Of a stretch of 64,000 nucleotides of DNA, positions 43,038 to 54,741 are shown piece by piece. Origin of the DNA: Sclerotiophoma versabilis. Its lineage: Eukaryota > Ascomycota > Dothideomycetes > Pleosporales > Didymellaceae. The notes beneath the pieces are model-generated. The model searched no databases. It saw nothing but the letters and a program-made list of their open reading frames with translations, and was not told the origin of the DNA. Both the position numbers and the translations under genes were made by a program. Within the stretch, counting starts at the first letter, position 1, and the number at the start of each line of letters is the position of its first letter. The DNA lies in the NCBI GenBank assembly GCA_012274445.1, contig JAAROD010000081.1:806001-870000 (forward strand), given 5' to 3'.

Positions 43038-44843
43038 TTATACTGCAACATGCCTCCTCTTCCACCCTCCCGGCCCTCTCCAAGCATACACCCAGAGCCC
43101 CATGGCTACCCAGACGGAGATTGTCATGGCCCAAAACGTTGGGGCATAGCAAGACTTGCCATAGCACAAGACATCATCGACGTCCTTCTCGCCCACATTC
43201 ATGTTATCAGCGCCCTTCTGGTACACGAAGGCGTAGATGGCGCCCCACAGGGTTGCACCAGCCGCGGGCGTCATAGCCAGAATCCCCCAGTTGGTACCAA
43301 AGTTCTCTACACCCCATACCACGCTGACGACAATCGGAGTCAGGCTGAAGACAGCGCCATAGCCAGCGCCGATCAGGCTGGAGACCAGGGCGAAGCGCGA
43401 GGGGTGGTTTTGGATGACTCCAGAGGCGAGGAGGAGCTGGCCCAGCGAAAGAAGGAAGGCGAAGGTGAGTAGGAATGTGATGCGGCTGACAGTGAAGCGG
43501 CGAGTTTGCTGGGGAGGCAAGGAAGACAGGCTGTTCGCGATGCTGTCAGGTCCCTGGAGGTGCGAGCGTACTGGGGCGGTGGGGGCAAGGAGGTCGCTCA
43601 GTGTGCCAGTGATGAGGCGGGCAAGGGTCGAGGTTATGGCTACGATGGAGACGTGTGTTGCGGGTGTTGTGCTTACGTCGACGTGAGGGGGCGTGAGGGT
43701 GTTGATGATAGTGCCTAGATTGTTTATGAATGCTTCGCCTGGGCCAGTCACCAGGAAGAAACCGGCGGCCAGCCACCACATTGTCGGGTCGAGGATGTAG
43801 CGCCGTGTCTCTTCGTTGAGGAGCCAGGTCTTCTTGCGTGCTTCTTCCTCATGACGGGCCTTGAGGGCGGCGGCTTCGGATTGCAGGAAGTCGAAGGTCG
43901 AGTCGGAGAGGTCTTGGGGCGGGAGGGTGCCGTAGCCGTGGTTCTGGGCGGCGACGGTGAAGAACTCGTCGTGTGTGAGGAGGCCGGAGCGCTCGAGCTC
44001 TTCGACGGCGTCGTCGATCAGCTCTTCCTCGTCGATGATGCGCAGGGTGAAGGCGCCAATGAGGCCGACGGCGAGGAGCAGGATGGCGAGGAACAGGAAG
44101 AAGCGGAAGACGTCAACGTCGCCTCTGCTGCCGTCGGGCCTCCGCTCGCACAGCAGGTGGGCGCCGACCTGGCTCTGCCACATGCCGCTCAGGCCAAAGG
44201 CGGCAATGGGGACGGCCAGGGCGATGCCCTTTGCGTTGCCGCGGCCAAAGTTCTTGGCGCAGGTGGTGACGGCGGACAGGTACATGCAGCTCGTGCCCAT
44301 GCCGACGAAGACGAAGGCCAGCACCATGGCGGCAAAGGGCCAGCCGTGGCTGCCGGCAGACGGCGGCGGGCCGCTGTGGTAGGCAAAGGCGGCCAGCAGG
44401 TAGCCAGAGCCAAAGAAGGCACCGGAGAGGGCAGAGGGGGCGCCGGGCCCCAGGCGGTCGCACAGGTAGCCGAACAGCGGCACGGGCAGGTACATGCCCA
44501 GCTCGGCGACGATGCTGACGACGTTGACCTGCAACTGGGTGTAGTGCAGGCGGCTCTGGAACAGGTGGCCGTACAGCGAGTAGGCGGTGATGCTGCCGGC
44601 GCAGAGGCAGTTGACAATGGCCCACGCGAAGCTCAGCCAGCGCACGGCGAGGCGCTGCAGACGCTCGCGGTCGCGCTCCATGACGCCCTCGGCGACCTGG
44701 TCGAAAAAGCTGCCGGCGTAGCTGTTGTCGTTGCTGGGGCCGTTGGTGCTGGACGCGTCGGAGCCGGCGAGCAGCGGGCGGCGGGGGCTGGTGTAGTCGA
44801 GCCTGTCGATGCCGCTGCTGCGCTTGGGCGAGGGCGACGGCAT
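43038..44843 (-). CDS. MCH1: MCH1-like major facilitator (monocarboxylate-transporter-like)
   Basis: This single-exon, 601-residue membrane protein has about 12 predicted spans. A cytosolic Ser-rich N-terminus (SPSPKRSSGIDRLDYTSPRR) leads to LAVRWLSFAWAIVNCLCAGS (TM1). Next come ITAYSLYGHLFQSRLHYTQL, the GYLCDRLGP loop, and a long central cytosolic loop (about 265-350, EELIDDAVEELERSGLLTHD) that splits the two halves. The C-terminal half has MWWLAAGFFLVTGPGEAFIN and ITSTLARLITGTLSDLLAP. The pattern fits fungal Mch1, a vacuolar-membrane member whose substrate is unproven and which does not behave as a monocarboxylate permease in yeast. The gene is markedly GC-rich at its 5' end. It is head-to-head with RRP42. 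Confidence 0.85.
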   Translation of the reverse strand: MPSPSPKRSSGIDRLDYTSPRRPLLAGSDASSTNGPSNDNSYAGSFFDQVAEGVMERDRERLQRLAVRWLSFAWAIVNCLCAGSITAYSLYGHLFQSRLHYTQLQVNVVSIVAELGMYLPVPLFGYLCDRLGPGAPSALSGAFFGSGYLLAAFAYHSGPPPSAGSHGWPFAAMVLAFVFVGMGTSCMYLSAVTTCAKNFGRGNAKGIALAVPIAAFGLSGMWQSQVGAHLLCERRPDGSRGDVDVFRFFLFLAILLLAVGLIGAFTLRIIDEEELIDDAVEELERSGLLTHDEFFTVAAQNHGYGTLPPQDLSDSTFDFLQSEAAALKARHEEEARKKTWLLNEETRRYILDPTMWWLAAGFFLVTGPGEAFINNLGTIINTLTPPHVDVSTTPATHVSIVAITSTLARLITGTLSDLLAPTAPVRSHLQGPDSIANSLSSLPPQQTRRFTVSRITFLLTFAFLLSLGQLLLASGVIQNHPSRFALVSSLIGAGYGAVFSLTPIVVSVVWGVENFGTNWGILAMTPAAGATLWGAIYAFVYQKGADNMNVGEKDVDDVLCYGKSCYAPTFWAMTISVWVAMGLWVYAWRGPGGWKRRHVAV

Positions 44844-45323
44844 GGGTGGCAGCGGGCGGCGGGCGGCGGGCGGCGGGCAGGGCGGAGGTGTGGCTGCCTC
44901 GTGTGACGTGAGGCGTGAGGCGTGAGGCGTGAGGCGTGAGGCTTGGACGTGCAGGTGCAGGTGACGGACCCGGCTACAGCGACATAGCGCTGGGCGATGC
45001 GGCTCCGGTCGATGGGCGCTGCCGTGCGCGGTGCAGGTGACGATGGGCGCCGTGGCAGAGCAGGAGGAGGAGATGTCTGCGGTCCCGGCGCGTCAACCAG
45101 GACCGGCGGTCAAGGCGACACCTCACCTCGCCGCGCCCTCGTCGTCGCCCTAGCCAAAGCGCCCATGGCGTCACCCGCCGTGATTCGCCAGCCCCGCCCG
45201 CCGCCCGCCGCCCGCCCGCCGCGCTGCGACAAAAGTTCGAGCTCCAGCACGGCCGCGAGCTGCCACCGCCAGCAGTCGACGACCGCCGCCAGCACCTGAC
45301 GACCGCCGCCGCCGCCCGCCACC
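44844..45323. promoter_or_regulatory. GC-rich divergent promoter, MCH1 (-) / RRP42 (+)
   Basis: 480 bp lie between start codons, dominated by GGCGGGC/GCCGCC runs and the CGTGAGG repeat. No TATA box was seen. The unusual composition extends into both genes. Confidence 0.5.
44907..44942. repeat. Tandem CGTGAGG repeat
   Basis: About five 7-nt CGTGAGG units stand 64-99 bp upstream of the MCH1 start. Confidence 0.85.
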
Positions 45324-46468
45324 ATGCCCCCCCCGGCCGCCCTCGTCAACCTCTCGCCCGCCGAGCTCTCCTTCCTGCGCTGCACCCTCGCCCAGACGCC
45401 GCCCCTCCGCCTCGATGTCACCAAGGGCCCGCGCGACTTCCGCTCCATGCGCGCCGAGTACGACGTGCTGCCCAGCGCAAACGGCAGCGCCCGCATAGCC
45501 CTCGACGACGGCACCGAGGCCCTTGTCGGCGTCAAGGCCGAGGTCGAGAAGACGCCGCAGCGCCCCGTCCTGGGCGAGCAGGACCGTGTCGACGGCGACG
45601 GCGACGGCGCCGACGAGCACAGTGACGCCAAAGGCCAGGGCCAGAACGGCTGGGTCGAGATGAGCGTCGAAATCCCCGGCTTCCGCGACGACGATGCTCT
45701 GCCCGTCTTCCTGGCCTCGATGCTCACCGAGAGCCTGCTCGCGAGCGGAGAGCTCAAAGACCGCCTGTACATCAACAGACGCTTCCACTGGAAACTCTAC
45801 ATTGACGTCCGTCGCGCCCCCCCCCCCCTCTCCTGCTCCACCAGTGCCCCCGCTGACAATCCCTCCAGATCCTCCTCCTCTCCCCACCACTCTCCTACCC
45901 GCTCGGCCTCCTCTCCATGACCACCCACCTCGCCCTCCTGACCACCCACCTCCCGGCCCTCAAGTCCGAACAAGATGAGGACCCGCTCTTCGACGACGAC
46001 TGGGCCGCCGCAGCCCCGCTCTACCCCAAGCCCACCAAGACATCCTCGGCCGCGCGAGACAAGCCCCCCGTCATCATCCTGGCCATAGCCGTGGGCCCCA
46101 ACATCATCTTCGACCCGTGCAAGGAGGAGCTCGCTGTCGCCGACGCCGTCCTGGCGGTAGCATGCACAACCTCGAGCGCCTCGAGCACGGGCGCGAAGAT
46201 AGTCTCGATTCGAACCATCGACCCGCCGAGCCACCTGACGCCGCCCGCCGTGCCCAACAGCATGAACTCGGCGACCGGAGGCACCGCGCCCGAGACCAGT
46301 GCCCAGGCACTCACCATGCGCGAGATGCTGGCCACGAGTGGAGTATGGACACCGCCGCGGGGAGGCCTGAAGAGAGGACTAGTGAGCCAGGTGACGAAGA
46401 TGGTTATTGAAAAGGGCGGCGTGGCAGAGGAAGTCATTGGAGCTCTGGCAGGTATCGAACTCGGTTGA
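45324..46468 (+). CDS. RRP42: Exosome core subunit RRP42 (RNase PH fold)
   Basis: This is a structural, non-catalytic ring subunit of the nuclear/cytoplasmic RNA exosome. The start is a perfect GCCACCATG context at 45324. Exon 1 is 45324-45806, the intron is 45807-45868 (62 nt, GTCCGT donor with a C11-12 run, GCTGACAAT branch, CTCCAG), and exon 2 is 45869-46468; the product has 360 residues. The start carries LVNLSPAELSFLRCTLAQTP and a Phe-x-Ser-Met-Arg RNase PH strand (PRDFRSMRAEYDVLPSANGS). The spliced joint gives RRFHWKLYIDILLLSPPLSYP, the classical RRP42 strand pair. Then PVIILAIAVGPNIIFDPCKE and EELAVADAVLAVACTTSSAS follow, matching the family's second half. A Gly/Asp-rich acidic insert (about 80-115) is fungus-specific. 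Confidence 0.92.
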
Positions 46469-46585
46469 AGTCGTGCCACCCAAAGGGGAACACACGACAC
46501 CAAGAGAGCCTGGCTTCTGAAGATGAGCCGCGACCGCGCACCCGCCATCTTCTGATGCTCAGTAGGTGCTGCGAACACGAGCAAT

Positions 46586-46629
46586 GCCTGGCTTGGCTTG
46601 GCCTGGCCTGGCCTGGCCTGGCCTGGCCT
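46586..46629. repeat. CCTGG/CTTGG pentanucleotide minisatellite
   Basis: About eight 5-nt units (GCTTG, then GCCTG) run from 46586 to 46629. Confidence 0.85.
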
Positions 46630-47143
46630 AGTCCAGGCAAGAGAATACTGTGCATGCGCCGAGTGAATCGTAGAGAGTGTAGAGAGCTTTTCATTGACCG
46701 ACTACCATAAACCGCTGCGCAAGCCATCCAACTTATCCAACTTGGTCCGGGACAGTCCAGAAATAAAGACTAAGCACTTTTGGCCGTGAGGCCCTCCTTC
46801 TTCTCTTGCTTCCATGTCATTTTCCATGCCATTTTCCATGTCATCGTAAGCTTCCCTCCACGTCCATCCTAACGTCGCTTTGGGCAGGATTATAAAAAGT
46901 CAAGTGAGCATAGCCAGCAAACGCGAGTATGAAGCAATACGAATCTCGACAACATTCCAGCGAACGATGAGAATACTCGGCAAGAATGTACATTGAATAG
47001 CGTGAAAAGATATCCGGCTCTTGATCCCTCCCATCCCCGTCCATAATGCCCTTCATCTCTCATCTCTCATCTCCTTCCTTTCATAAAACGCACAATAAAC
47101 ATGGAAATACCACAAAATGTCTGCCATCAGACCAAAGTCTGTC

Positions 47144-47182
47144 AAGAAAAAGAAGAAGAAGAAGAAGAAGAAGAGAAGAAGG
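47144..47182. repeat. AAG microsatellite
   Basis: A purine run of about eleven AAG units with few interruptions. Confidence 0.85.
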
Positions 47183-47273
47183 AAAGGGTATCGACTATTC
47201 CCGCTGCGAAGCGCTTGGAGCTATCCCTCCAACCCAAGTCTTAATCTCCACACAACAAAGGCCGCTAATGCTA

Positions 47274-47302
47274 CTGGAATCTGGAATCTGGAATCTCGAA
47301 TC
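47274..47302. repeat. TGGAATC heptanucleotide repeat
   Basis: Three perfect TGGAATC units are followed by one CGAATCTC variant. Confidence 0.75.
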
Positions 47303-47499
47303 TCAACTTCAAATATGAATATGAATACTTCGAACCTGGTTATGAAATAGGAAATGATAACAATGCTACGCTCCTTCATGACTATGCTGTCCAAATGGGT
47401 ATGAGAGATTGTGCCGAAGGTACAGGGGTCGTTAGGTCGTTGAAATATTGCTGCACGCAAGAAATTATGTGTTTGCTGACTGAAAGAGGATAAACTGCC

Positions 47500-50400
47500 C
47501 TAGATCATCGGCGTAGCCTCGCGCTTGTACACACCAGCTTGAAGCGTCTCTGGTGGCATGTTGGCGCGGATCTCTTTAGGGTGCTTGTAGAAGGATTGCT
47601 CCTCCGATGGCGGAATCACTTGCTCCCATGGCTGCACCGGAGGGGGTGGCGGAGGCAGTGGCATGTTGTTGAAGTACGAGTCTATATTGTTGCCTTCGCC
47701 CGGTGAGCGCGTGGTTGCGTTGCGAGAGAATGAGTAGTCCGGGACGCTCTCATAAGGGGCGACACCATCTGCGCGCAAAGCTGGCGGAGACCTGTGGCCT
47801 GATCTGCTGGTACTACGCATGCGATCGGTAACGCGTCTGAAAGTTGAACCAAGGTTCTCGCTGACGCTGCCGCGACCTCGTCGATGAGCTTGCGGAGATC
47901 CAGCTGCGGGGACATTGGTGGGAGAGACACGCTGTGGCTGTTCATCTATGCCAACATTCACAATGCTAATTCCATTGGGAGTACCGCTGCCGCCAACGCC
48001 AAATGGCGGTGGTGGTGGTGGCGGAGGAGGTGGAGGTGGAGCACCCAAGTGTTGAAGCTGAGCGAGGACAGGCGGTGCGACGTCCTCTTCCTCGAGAATG
48101 ATTACCTGGGTCTCGTTGTTGCCGTCAATGCTGTTTCTGGAGGGAGGTGGACTGATGCGCTTGTAGTTGGAAGGCGGTATGATCTCCGGTGGTGAGTTCA
48201 TCCGCGTATGGCCGCGGGATCCATTCAGGGATGGACGTCTCCCTAGGCCAGAAAAGGCGTTGGGCAGAAGGATCTCCTGTGGGGGCGCCGATGCTGAGCG
48301 AGGGAGGTTTGTGGGCTGTCCAAATGTAGTCGATGGAAGGAAAGTGGTTGCTGGTAGCAGGGGACCGATATCATCTTCTTTCTCTTCTTGTGGACCTTGC
48401 GCGTAGATGTTCTGCGGAATAACAGGCACATCTGGTATGTCTTCTTCTGGCTCTGCGGACATGTATCTTGGATGCCTCATAGCTCGAGGGTTGGCAGGAA
48501 GCCCGATAGGCACAGAAGGTGTTGATGTCCCCTTAGCCAAGAATCTGTTTACTGGCTTATTGATTGGATCCGCCGTTTGACTTCGCTGGATGGGATCGTG
48601 ATACATCGCAATCGAATCCAGCATATCGTCTGTGTTGGAACGTCCACCAGACAGTGGTCTGAACTTCAGCTCTGCGGGATGAGGAATCGCCGGTGCCGAA
48701 GGTCGTCGAGCCAATGACAACCTACGAGCTTCCAGCTCCTTGGCTGCAAGTTCCTTCTTAGACCTAGCGAGAGGGCGCGATCGAGGAGCGCCCTGGAGGC
48801 TAGAGGAGATCGAGTCGGGTGAACCAGCGCGTACATGGTTGCGGGTCAGGCTAGGGCCCCGGACAGCAGGTGTAGGTCTCCTGCTGATTGAGCGGTCGCG
48901 AGGCTGACGACTGGAACTGCGTTGTCTTGGAAGTGTCGAGCTAGCGTCTGCACTGCTGCCAAAATCTTCGGCTCGCATTGACTGCGGTGATTCAGGAGAG
49001 CGGTCACCACCATTACCACTACGGCCACGGTCGGTGGTAGGACGGCGGCTCGAAGCTCGGCTGGCACCTCTGCTGCGTGCACGCACGCCACCATCAGGAG
49101 ATTCAGCACGATGTGCGGTCTTGGAAGAGGCTCTGGTCTTGCTTGTGCCGTATCTTGCACGACTACGTGCCCTGCGGGTGCTTGCGACAGATTCCGTAGC
49201 AACAGGAGAAGCAAGATCCCTATAGAATCGCTCATCATCATAGGTTTCCGTATTTGTTGCAGCTTCTTTCATACTGGCCACACCCGCATCCTCGTGTGAC
49301 ATGGGCACTGGTGAAGATGGAGATCGTTTCGCGGGTCGAATATAACGGACATCAGACCGCCCACGGCCTTGTGACTCGTCGCGGGTACGACTCTGGGTCC
49401 TTGCCGTACGTGAGGCGGGCCTCTCTTCAGTCCTTGAGTCAGCACGCTCGCGAGCGAAGTAGTTGGCTTCATCGAGGCTACTTATGTACTGATCGATGCT
49501 ACGTGCTTTGGCGCTCTTCAAGCTAGCATCTGTCAGAGGTGGGCTGAGGTTGTTGGTATAATGCGTGTCTGGGCCTGCTTCCACAACAGTTGTATCCATG
49601 GCCAGGTGAAGCTCCCTCTGGTTTCGACTGCGAGAGCTGGTGCGGGAGATTGTCTTCTTCTCCTTGTATGCGTCGAACACACCGACTGCCGGGGAAGGCA
49701 GATGATCGTCTGGCTTAGCAGGCGCAAACATAGACGCGGACAGCATAAGGTCACTGGCGTTGCCTCCAGAAGTAGCTCGTCTGGTTGAGAATGGAAGAGT
49801 CTCAGCTTCACGGCCGATGTTATCAATAGCAGTCCTAGGTTTCGAATCTGCGCGTTGTCCACGATCGGGAATGGCTAGAGACGCAAGGCTCTCGTTGGTT
49901 GTTGTGGAGCGTCCTGCATCTGACCGTGACGGCATTCGTTTCCTTCCATATGCTCCAGGTGTTGCAGTCCGTGCTGAAGAAGGCTCTAAAGATCTGTCCC
50001 GAGTAGCGCTGCGGCCGATCCAGCCATGATTACCGACAGCTGGAGTCGTCGCGGACTCTGCAATAGGTGTGGTACCAGCAACCATTGGAGTCCGCTCATC
50101 GTCCTCCCCGCGAACGATCTGCCTGGGCTGAGGACCGCGAGAAAAGTCCGTAACAAGCTTAAGGGACGCCATCCTGGCGGCAACTCTGCTGCTACCCACG
50201 CTGGGAGGAGACAATGGTGGGCTGAGCTGTGAGCCCAACAAGGCTTGCTTTTGCGCAGAAAAAATAGCATCCTGGGCTCGTGGTGAAAACCATGGCTCAG
50301 TAGTCTCCAACCCCATGCAGGAGAAACACCGTACTGCTAGCTCAGCCTTGCCCTTGGCTACTGCGGCTTCTCCCCACTTCCGCACAAGGAAGGACTGTCT

Positions 50401-52634
50401 CTGCCAGTCAGCAGGGAAAATCAGACAAGTCAACAGGACCGCCTCCATGTAGTGACGTTGCGAGACGTAGACCTCGATAGCATCGTTTTGTTCACCCAAA
50501 CCGAGGAGGATAGCAACCGCAGGATGAATGTCGCCCTTTTCGAGCAGTCGCTGAACGAATGCCTCTCCCACCTTCTTCTGTGACCCGTGACCCATGTTAC
50601 TCAAAGCGAGCAACATCCAGTCAGACGAGGTCATCGACTCAGAACCTATCATAGATGCCATAACGTCGGCTCCCAGGTCACCCAACCACTTCGAAAGCAG
50701 AACAGCGGCAGCTGACCCAGGGCTGTGGCGCGCAAGCTCGTCACGAATGAGCTCATCGATATCGTTCTCCCATCCAAAGACGACCTTTAGTAGATTCCTC
50801 CTCAGATCGTCAGGCGTACGCTCAGGACCAAGCTCTGTAGGTCGGAAAGGAACGTCGGCAAGTCTGGCTTTGGTGAAAGGAAATAGGTCCATCTTTTGGA
50901 TTTTCTTTGACTCGTCCGGGCTGCGCATTACCTCTTTGCGAAGGGCGGATGAGCCATAACGGGAAGAGGCTGCGGCTGATGTACCAGAGCGAATGGACAT
51001 ACTGGCTTGTGACGTGCCTGCTGCGAATGATGACTCCCCCGAGGAGAAGACTGTGCCTGACGCGCCGGAAGCTGTACTTCTTGATGAGCGTGATGTGCCC
51101 CATGTAGGCCTATCGTAACGGTAACGTGGCTGACGTCCGCTGCCACCAGAGGATCGTGAGGTGGCCGATGCACGACTTGATACTGGGCTCAAGGGGCCAA
51201 CCCGGTCTCGACGCTCTTCCTCTAGCTCCACCAACTCGTTTGCAATCTTCTGTAGTGGGGACATTACAGCATCTTCGTCCTCGCTCGCTTCAGAAGCAAG
51301 GAGCATCTGGGGCGCTGTCTTAATGGGGTGCGCTGTCACTGGATGTGCTGTGACAGGCTCTTCTTCCACCTGCAGCTGTACCTGCCTCTGTTCATCCAAG
51401 GAAACCGGGGGCGATGGAGGCGTGTTTGCGGGCGCATGTTGAACATTAGCAACCATAGTCGGTTGGCCACTGGGGTTGAGATCGTATTGCTGAACACTGT
51501 AGTTGCGGCTCAGGGTGAACAGAGTTGCAGTAGGACCGTAACTGCAGATTGCTGCAACGTCTTGCGTCGTGGGGACCGTCTCATACGTGACTCTCTTAGT
51601 TCGGACATCCCACGCGCATGTTTGGCTGAGATCACAGTCAGTATCAGTTGGAAAGGCTTGGGAAGGGTGCAAGGCACTTACCCCTCAGTGTACTGCACAA
51701 TTCGCCCGTTCTTTGACCATGAGAACCAGCAAGGGCCAGGTTCTCTTTGGTCGGACTTGTTGAGCACACGAATCACGCAAGGTGCATCACCACTGTGTGA
51801 GCTCTTGGGAACACTCCACACTCTAAGGTCACCATCTGATGCTTGGGCGGCCAACATTTCAGACTTCTGCTTCGACGAGGACCCATGCCAAGCTAGCCCC
51901 GCAATAGGGGAGGGGATCCTAGGGGTTGTGAGAGTATGAAGAATGGTGAATGATGGCTGTAGTGTTGCAATGAGAATTGAGCCATTGTGGTAGCTATGCG
52001 CCATTAGTACAGCTCGCGCATCACCTGAGCGACACTTACCCAATTGCGAATGTGCGACAATCTGAGGCTGGTGCAAGTGCGGTGATTGGGTCGAAAATGG
52101 TTCTTGCAGAGAGATGTTCAGAGGTCGAAGGTTCGAACAGAATGATGTTGCCCTGCGCATTGCCTGTTGCCTCATCAGCTCAAGTATGGGCAGTTGCGGC
52201 CCGGCGCCTTGGTACTTACCAAACGCAACATTGCCGTTTCTCATCCACGTCGCTACTCTTATTTGCTCATACGACGCAAACCGTGCAACCTCGTCTCCAG
52301 TCAACAAATCCCACACTATGGCTGTTGAGCCGGTGTCATAGCTCAAGACTAATCGACCGGCTCCGCGCTCGCTGACGTTGTCTGTCGAGATCCACGAAAC
52401 ATCTTCTCTATGCCTTTCGAATCGCCTCTCTATCGCCAGCGTATCGTGGTGAAGACAGTAAATGATGTTCTGCTGCGCATAGAGCAGAAACGACCCGGTT
52501 GCGGCGCATGGCTGGAAGGCGAACTCGTCGTTCTGTGGGGTGATGCTCGGTGTGGGTATCTGAAACTTGACATCTGATCGGATTGAGGAGCCCTTTGCCG
52601 AGTTCGAACGCTGGCGGGCATGGCCTAAGGACAT
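47500..52634 (-). CDS. Very large WD40-repeat protein with alpha-solenoid middle and disordered tail
   Basis: Exons: 52220-52634, 52040-52163, 51682-51993 and 47500-51625. Introns are 56, 46 and 56 nt (GTAAGT donors in all). The 1658-residue product begins MSLGHARQRSNSAKGSSIRS. The first about 370 residues form a beta-propeller: ATGSFLLYAQQNIIYCLHHD, STAIVWDLLTGDEVARFASY, GNIILFEPSTSEHLSARTIF and AQASDGDLRVWSVP. A helical region follows at about 530-740 (MDLFPFTKARLADVPFRPTE, then DIHPAVAILLGLGEQNDAIE and EAVLLTCLIFPADWQRQSF). It resembles the alpha-solenoid joined to propellers in coat/scaffold proteins. The remainder is Arg/Ser-rich disorder with a run of about 11 prolines near residue 1482. 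It is probably a scaffold or trafficking factor; no family was recognised. Confidence 0.75.
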
Positions 52635-54017
52635 TGTGGGTGGCCTGCAAGACGGTTGCTGTCAGTCGAGGTTGGTTCCAAGCACACACGCGAGGCGCAT
52701 CACGGAGGGAATACTATCGATTAAGGACGACCGGAATTTCCAGAATGACAGAGCTGACACTGCAGGATTTGCCAGGGGCTTCAAACTCACTGCAATGTGC
52801 GCGCTAAAGAGCAGTGCGCTTTTCACACTTGCTCCACGGCGTCTCGAGGTATACTTTAGCCCCTCACGGCTTACAAGGTTCGAGGTTGGCGGTTAGACAA
52901 GCACTGCATTCGACCGTTTTGAACTTCGTGTAAGCGGTACAACAAGTTCATGCAGCTGAAAAGACAGACTGTCAGGACAGGATTGAAAGAGAAGGAGAAA
53001 AGCAACAGAAGCGCGGACGAGATGTGAAGAGTTGCGCGTGGGCACCTGGGGCCTATCAAGGTTCGGCGCTTAAGAGTGCAGGACGGATTGATCTTGCTCA
53101 GAATAGGACGAAGAGCACGGTTAGAATCGTCGAGCCAGCGATGCTTAACGAGAGCATGGCAGGGGAGCATGAGGCGTCTAATGGCTGTAGACCAGCCTGC
53201 TCATTTGCTGGCCGCCGTGAAAGCTCGCAATGGACCTGGGACTCGACACACCAAGAAGAGTCATGCTGCATGGCGAGCTATGCTGGTCACCAAGTTGGCC
53301 TTTCGAAGTGACACAGCACGTCAATGGTCCAGTTTCGCGCCGCAAAAACAGCGGTGCCTGCATGGACATGGAAGGCAGCCTCTCAAAACGCTTCTCGACG
53401 CAGGGAACGAGTTCGCGGAAGACCAAAGTGAGGAGGAACGGAGGATGGAGGAAAATGATTGGGTGCACTAAGGTGACGGTGCAAGCCGAATCACACCTTG
53501 GACGCCCGCAGCCACCCAATCGTGGCGCGCAGCGGCATTGAAGCTACGGCCCGTTGGCAAGGATTAACCACGCTTCACCCAGACTATGCGCAGAACTGCA
53601 ACGCCAGCGACTCATCCATATATCAGACTGATTGTTCTCAAAGCACCGTGATACCTAGTGCTCCAGTCTCTGGTGATGATTGCGCAATGACATCGCTCTT
53701 CGCGCTCTGCTAGCAGCTTGCAGCCCAACGCGACGACTGCTGCGGACACTATTCACCGCCTCGGAACGATCCCTATCCCGCTCGGGAGGCGGCCATGTAG
53801 GTTGTGGCACCACCATCGTGTCTTTGAGCAACGACTGTTCTGTTCGATGCAATGCCACGGACCAGCCCTGTCCATGGCACACCGATACAGCACAATGTCC
53901 CCATGCCCTCGTACCCATTGAATGGATAACCCGACCTTTCGCTGCACCCGAAGACTTGTATCGCAATGTATTGCAGCCCCTCATTCACGAATCTGTCGGC
54001 ACACATATAGACAGTGC
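52635..54017. other. Promoter region of the WD40 gene and gene-poor DNA
   Basis: Only overlapping short open frames on both strands, without domains, occur here. Confidence 0.35.
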
Positions 54018-54741
54018 CTAGCTCCAGGAACCGTCTGTTGAACGGTTCACAGAGGTGACGGCATGTTCCTCATGGCACACGAAGGCGCACATGAACCTCT
54101 TCTCCGCACGCCATCTTCCCGCATAGGCAGCTGCGGTAGTCAAAGCTTTGTCTACCCACCAGATACGCCGCATCTGAAATTCAGGTACATGGTACACGGC
54201 ATGACGAACCAGGATCGACTGTAAATCTACTTGGTTCAACATGCAGGCAATGTGTGGATCCTGGCAGCATGGCCTTATCTGATCAATGGCGCCTTGACGT
54301 GTCTTCCGCTGTCAATCCCATGTCAACATCATCACGAGAACTACAGAAATGCAAAGATGCCCAGCACACAATTGTCTGCGTGTCGTTCACAATCTTCACT
54401 GCAAGCGCTGGCACTAAGGAGTGGTATCCTTGTCGGGCTTCACCTCTGTTCCAGCCACCAAGTTCCCTCGCTACGACCATCCCCACGGTTGCCATGTCGA
54501 GTTGATGCGAGGGATAATAGAAGTGTGCAAATCGCGTGGTTTGTGGCTCTGGTTCGCCCTCAACATGAGACAGATCTATCATTGCCAGACCGCAATCCTG
54601 ACCAACAGTATCACAGAATCTGCTGTGCATGCCAGATGCGTGAGCTCGAACATGCAAGTGCAGGCCTGTACGGGACAGGACCCCCGCTTCCGTTCGCTTA
54701 CCAAAAATCAGTTTTCGAAGCTTATTTTTGGCTTTCGCCAT
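54018..54741 (-). CDS. Candidate unannotated gene, two protein-like segments in different frames
   Basis: Segment 1 (54283-54741) starts MAKAKNKLRKLIFGKR and reads on through RTGLHLHVRAHASGMHSRF, CDTVGQDCGLAMIDLSHVEG, TTRFAHFYYPSHQLDMATVG and QGYHSLVPALAVKIVNDTQ. Segment 2 (54018-54300, different frame) contains DPHIACMLNQVDLQSILVRH, QMRRIWWVDKALTTAAAY and RFMCAFVCHEEHAVTSVN before a TAG. Both look like folded protein, unlike the surrounding frames. A short intron from GTAGTT (54342) to an AAG acceptor would join them in phase, but the acceptor is weak and no good branch site is seen; a frameshifted relic is the alternative. I recognise no family. Confidence 0.35.

Larger units (their letters stand above)
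46469..47499. other. Convergent 3' intergenic region with simple repeats
   Basis: It lies between RRP42 (+) and the WD40 gene (-), and holds a CCTGG run, an AAG run and TGGAATC units. No gene was recognised. Confidence 0.5.

Noticed and set aside
43851..44906. 351-codon open frame opposite MCH1
   Set aside because: GC-rich antisense frame, Gly/Ala/Glu/Val only; MCH1 on the other strand is a clear transporter.
45110..45890. Two minus-strand frames over RRP42 exon 1
   Set aside because: GC-skew shadows of an exosome subunit.
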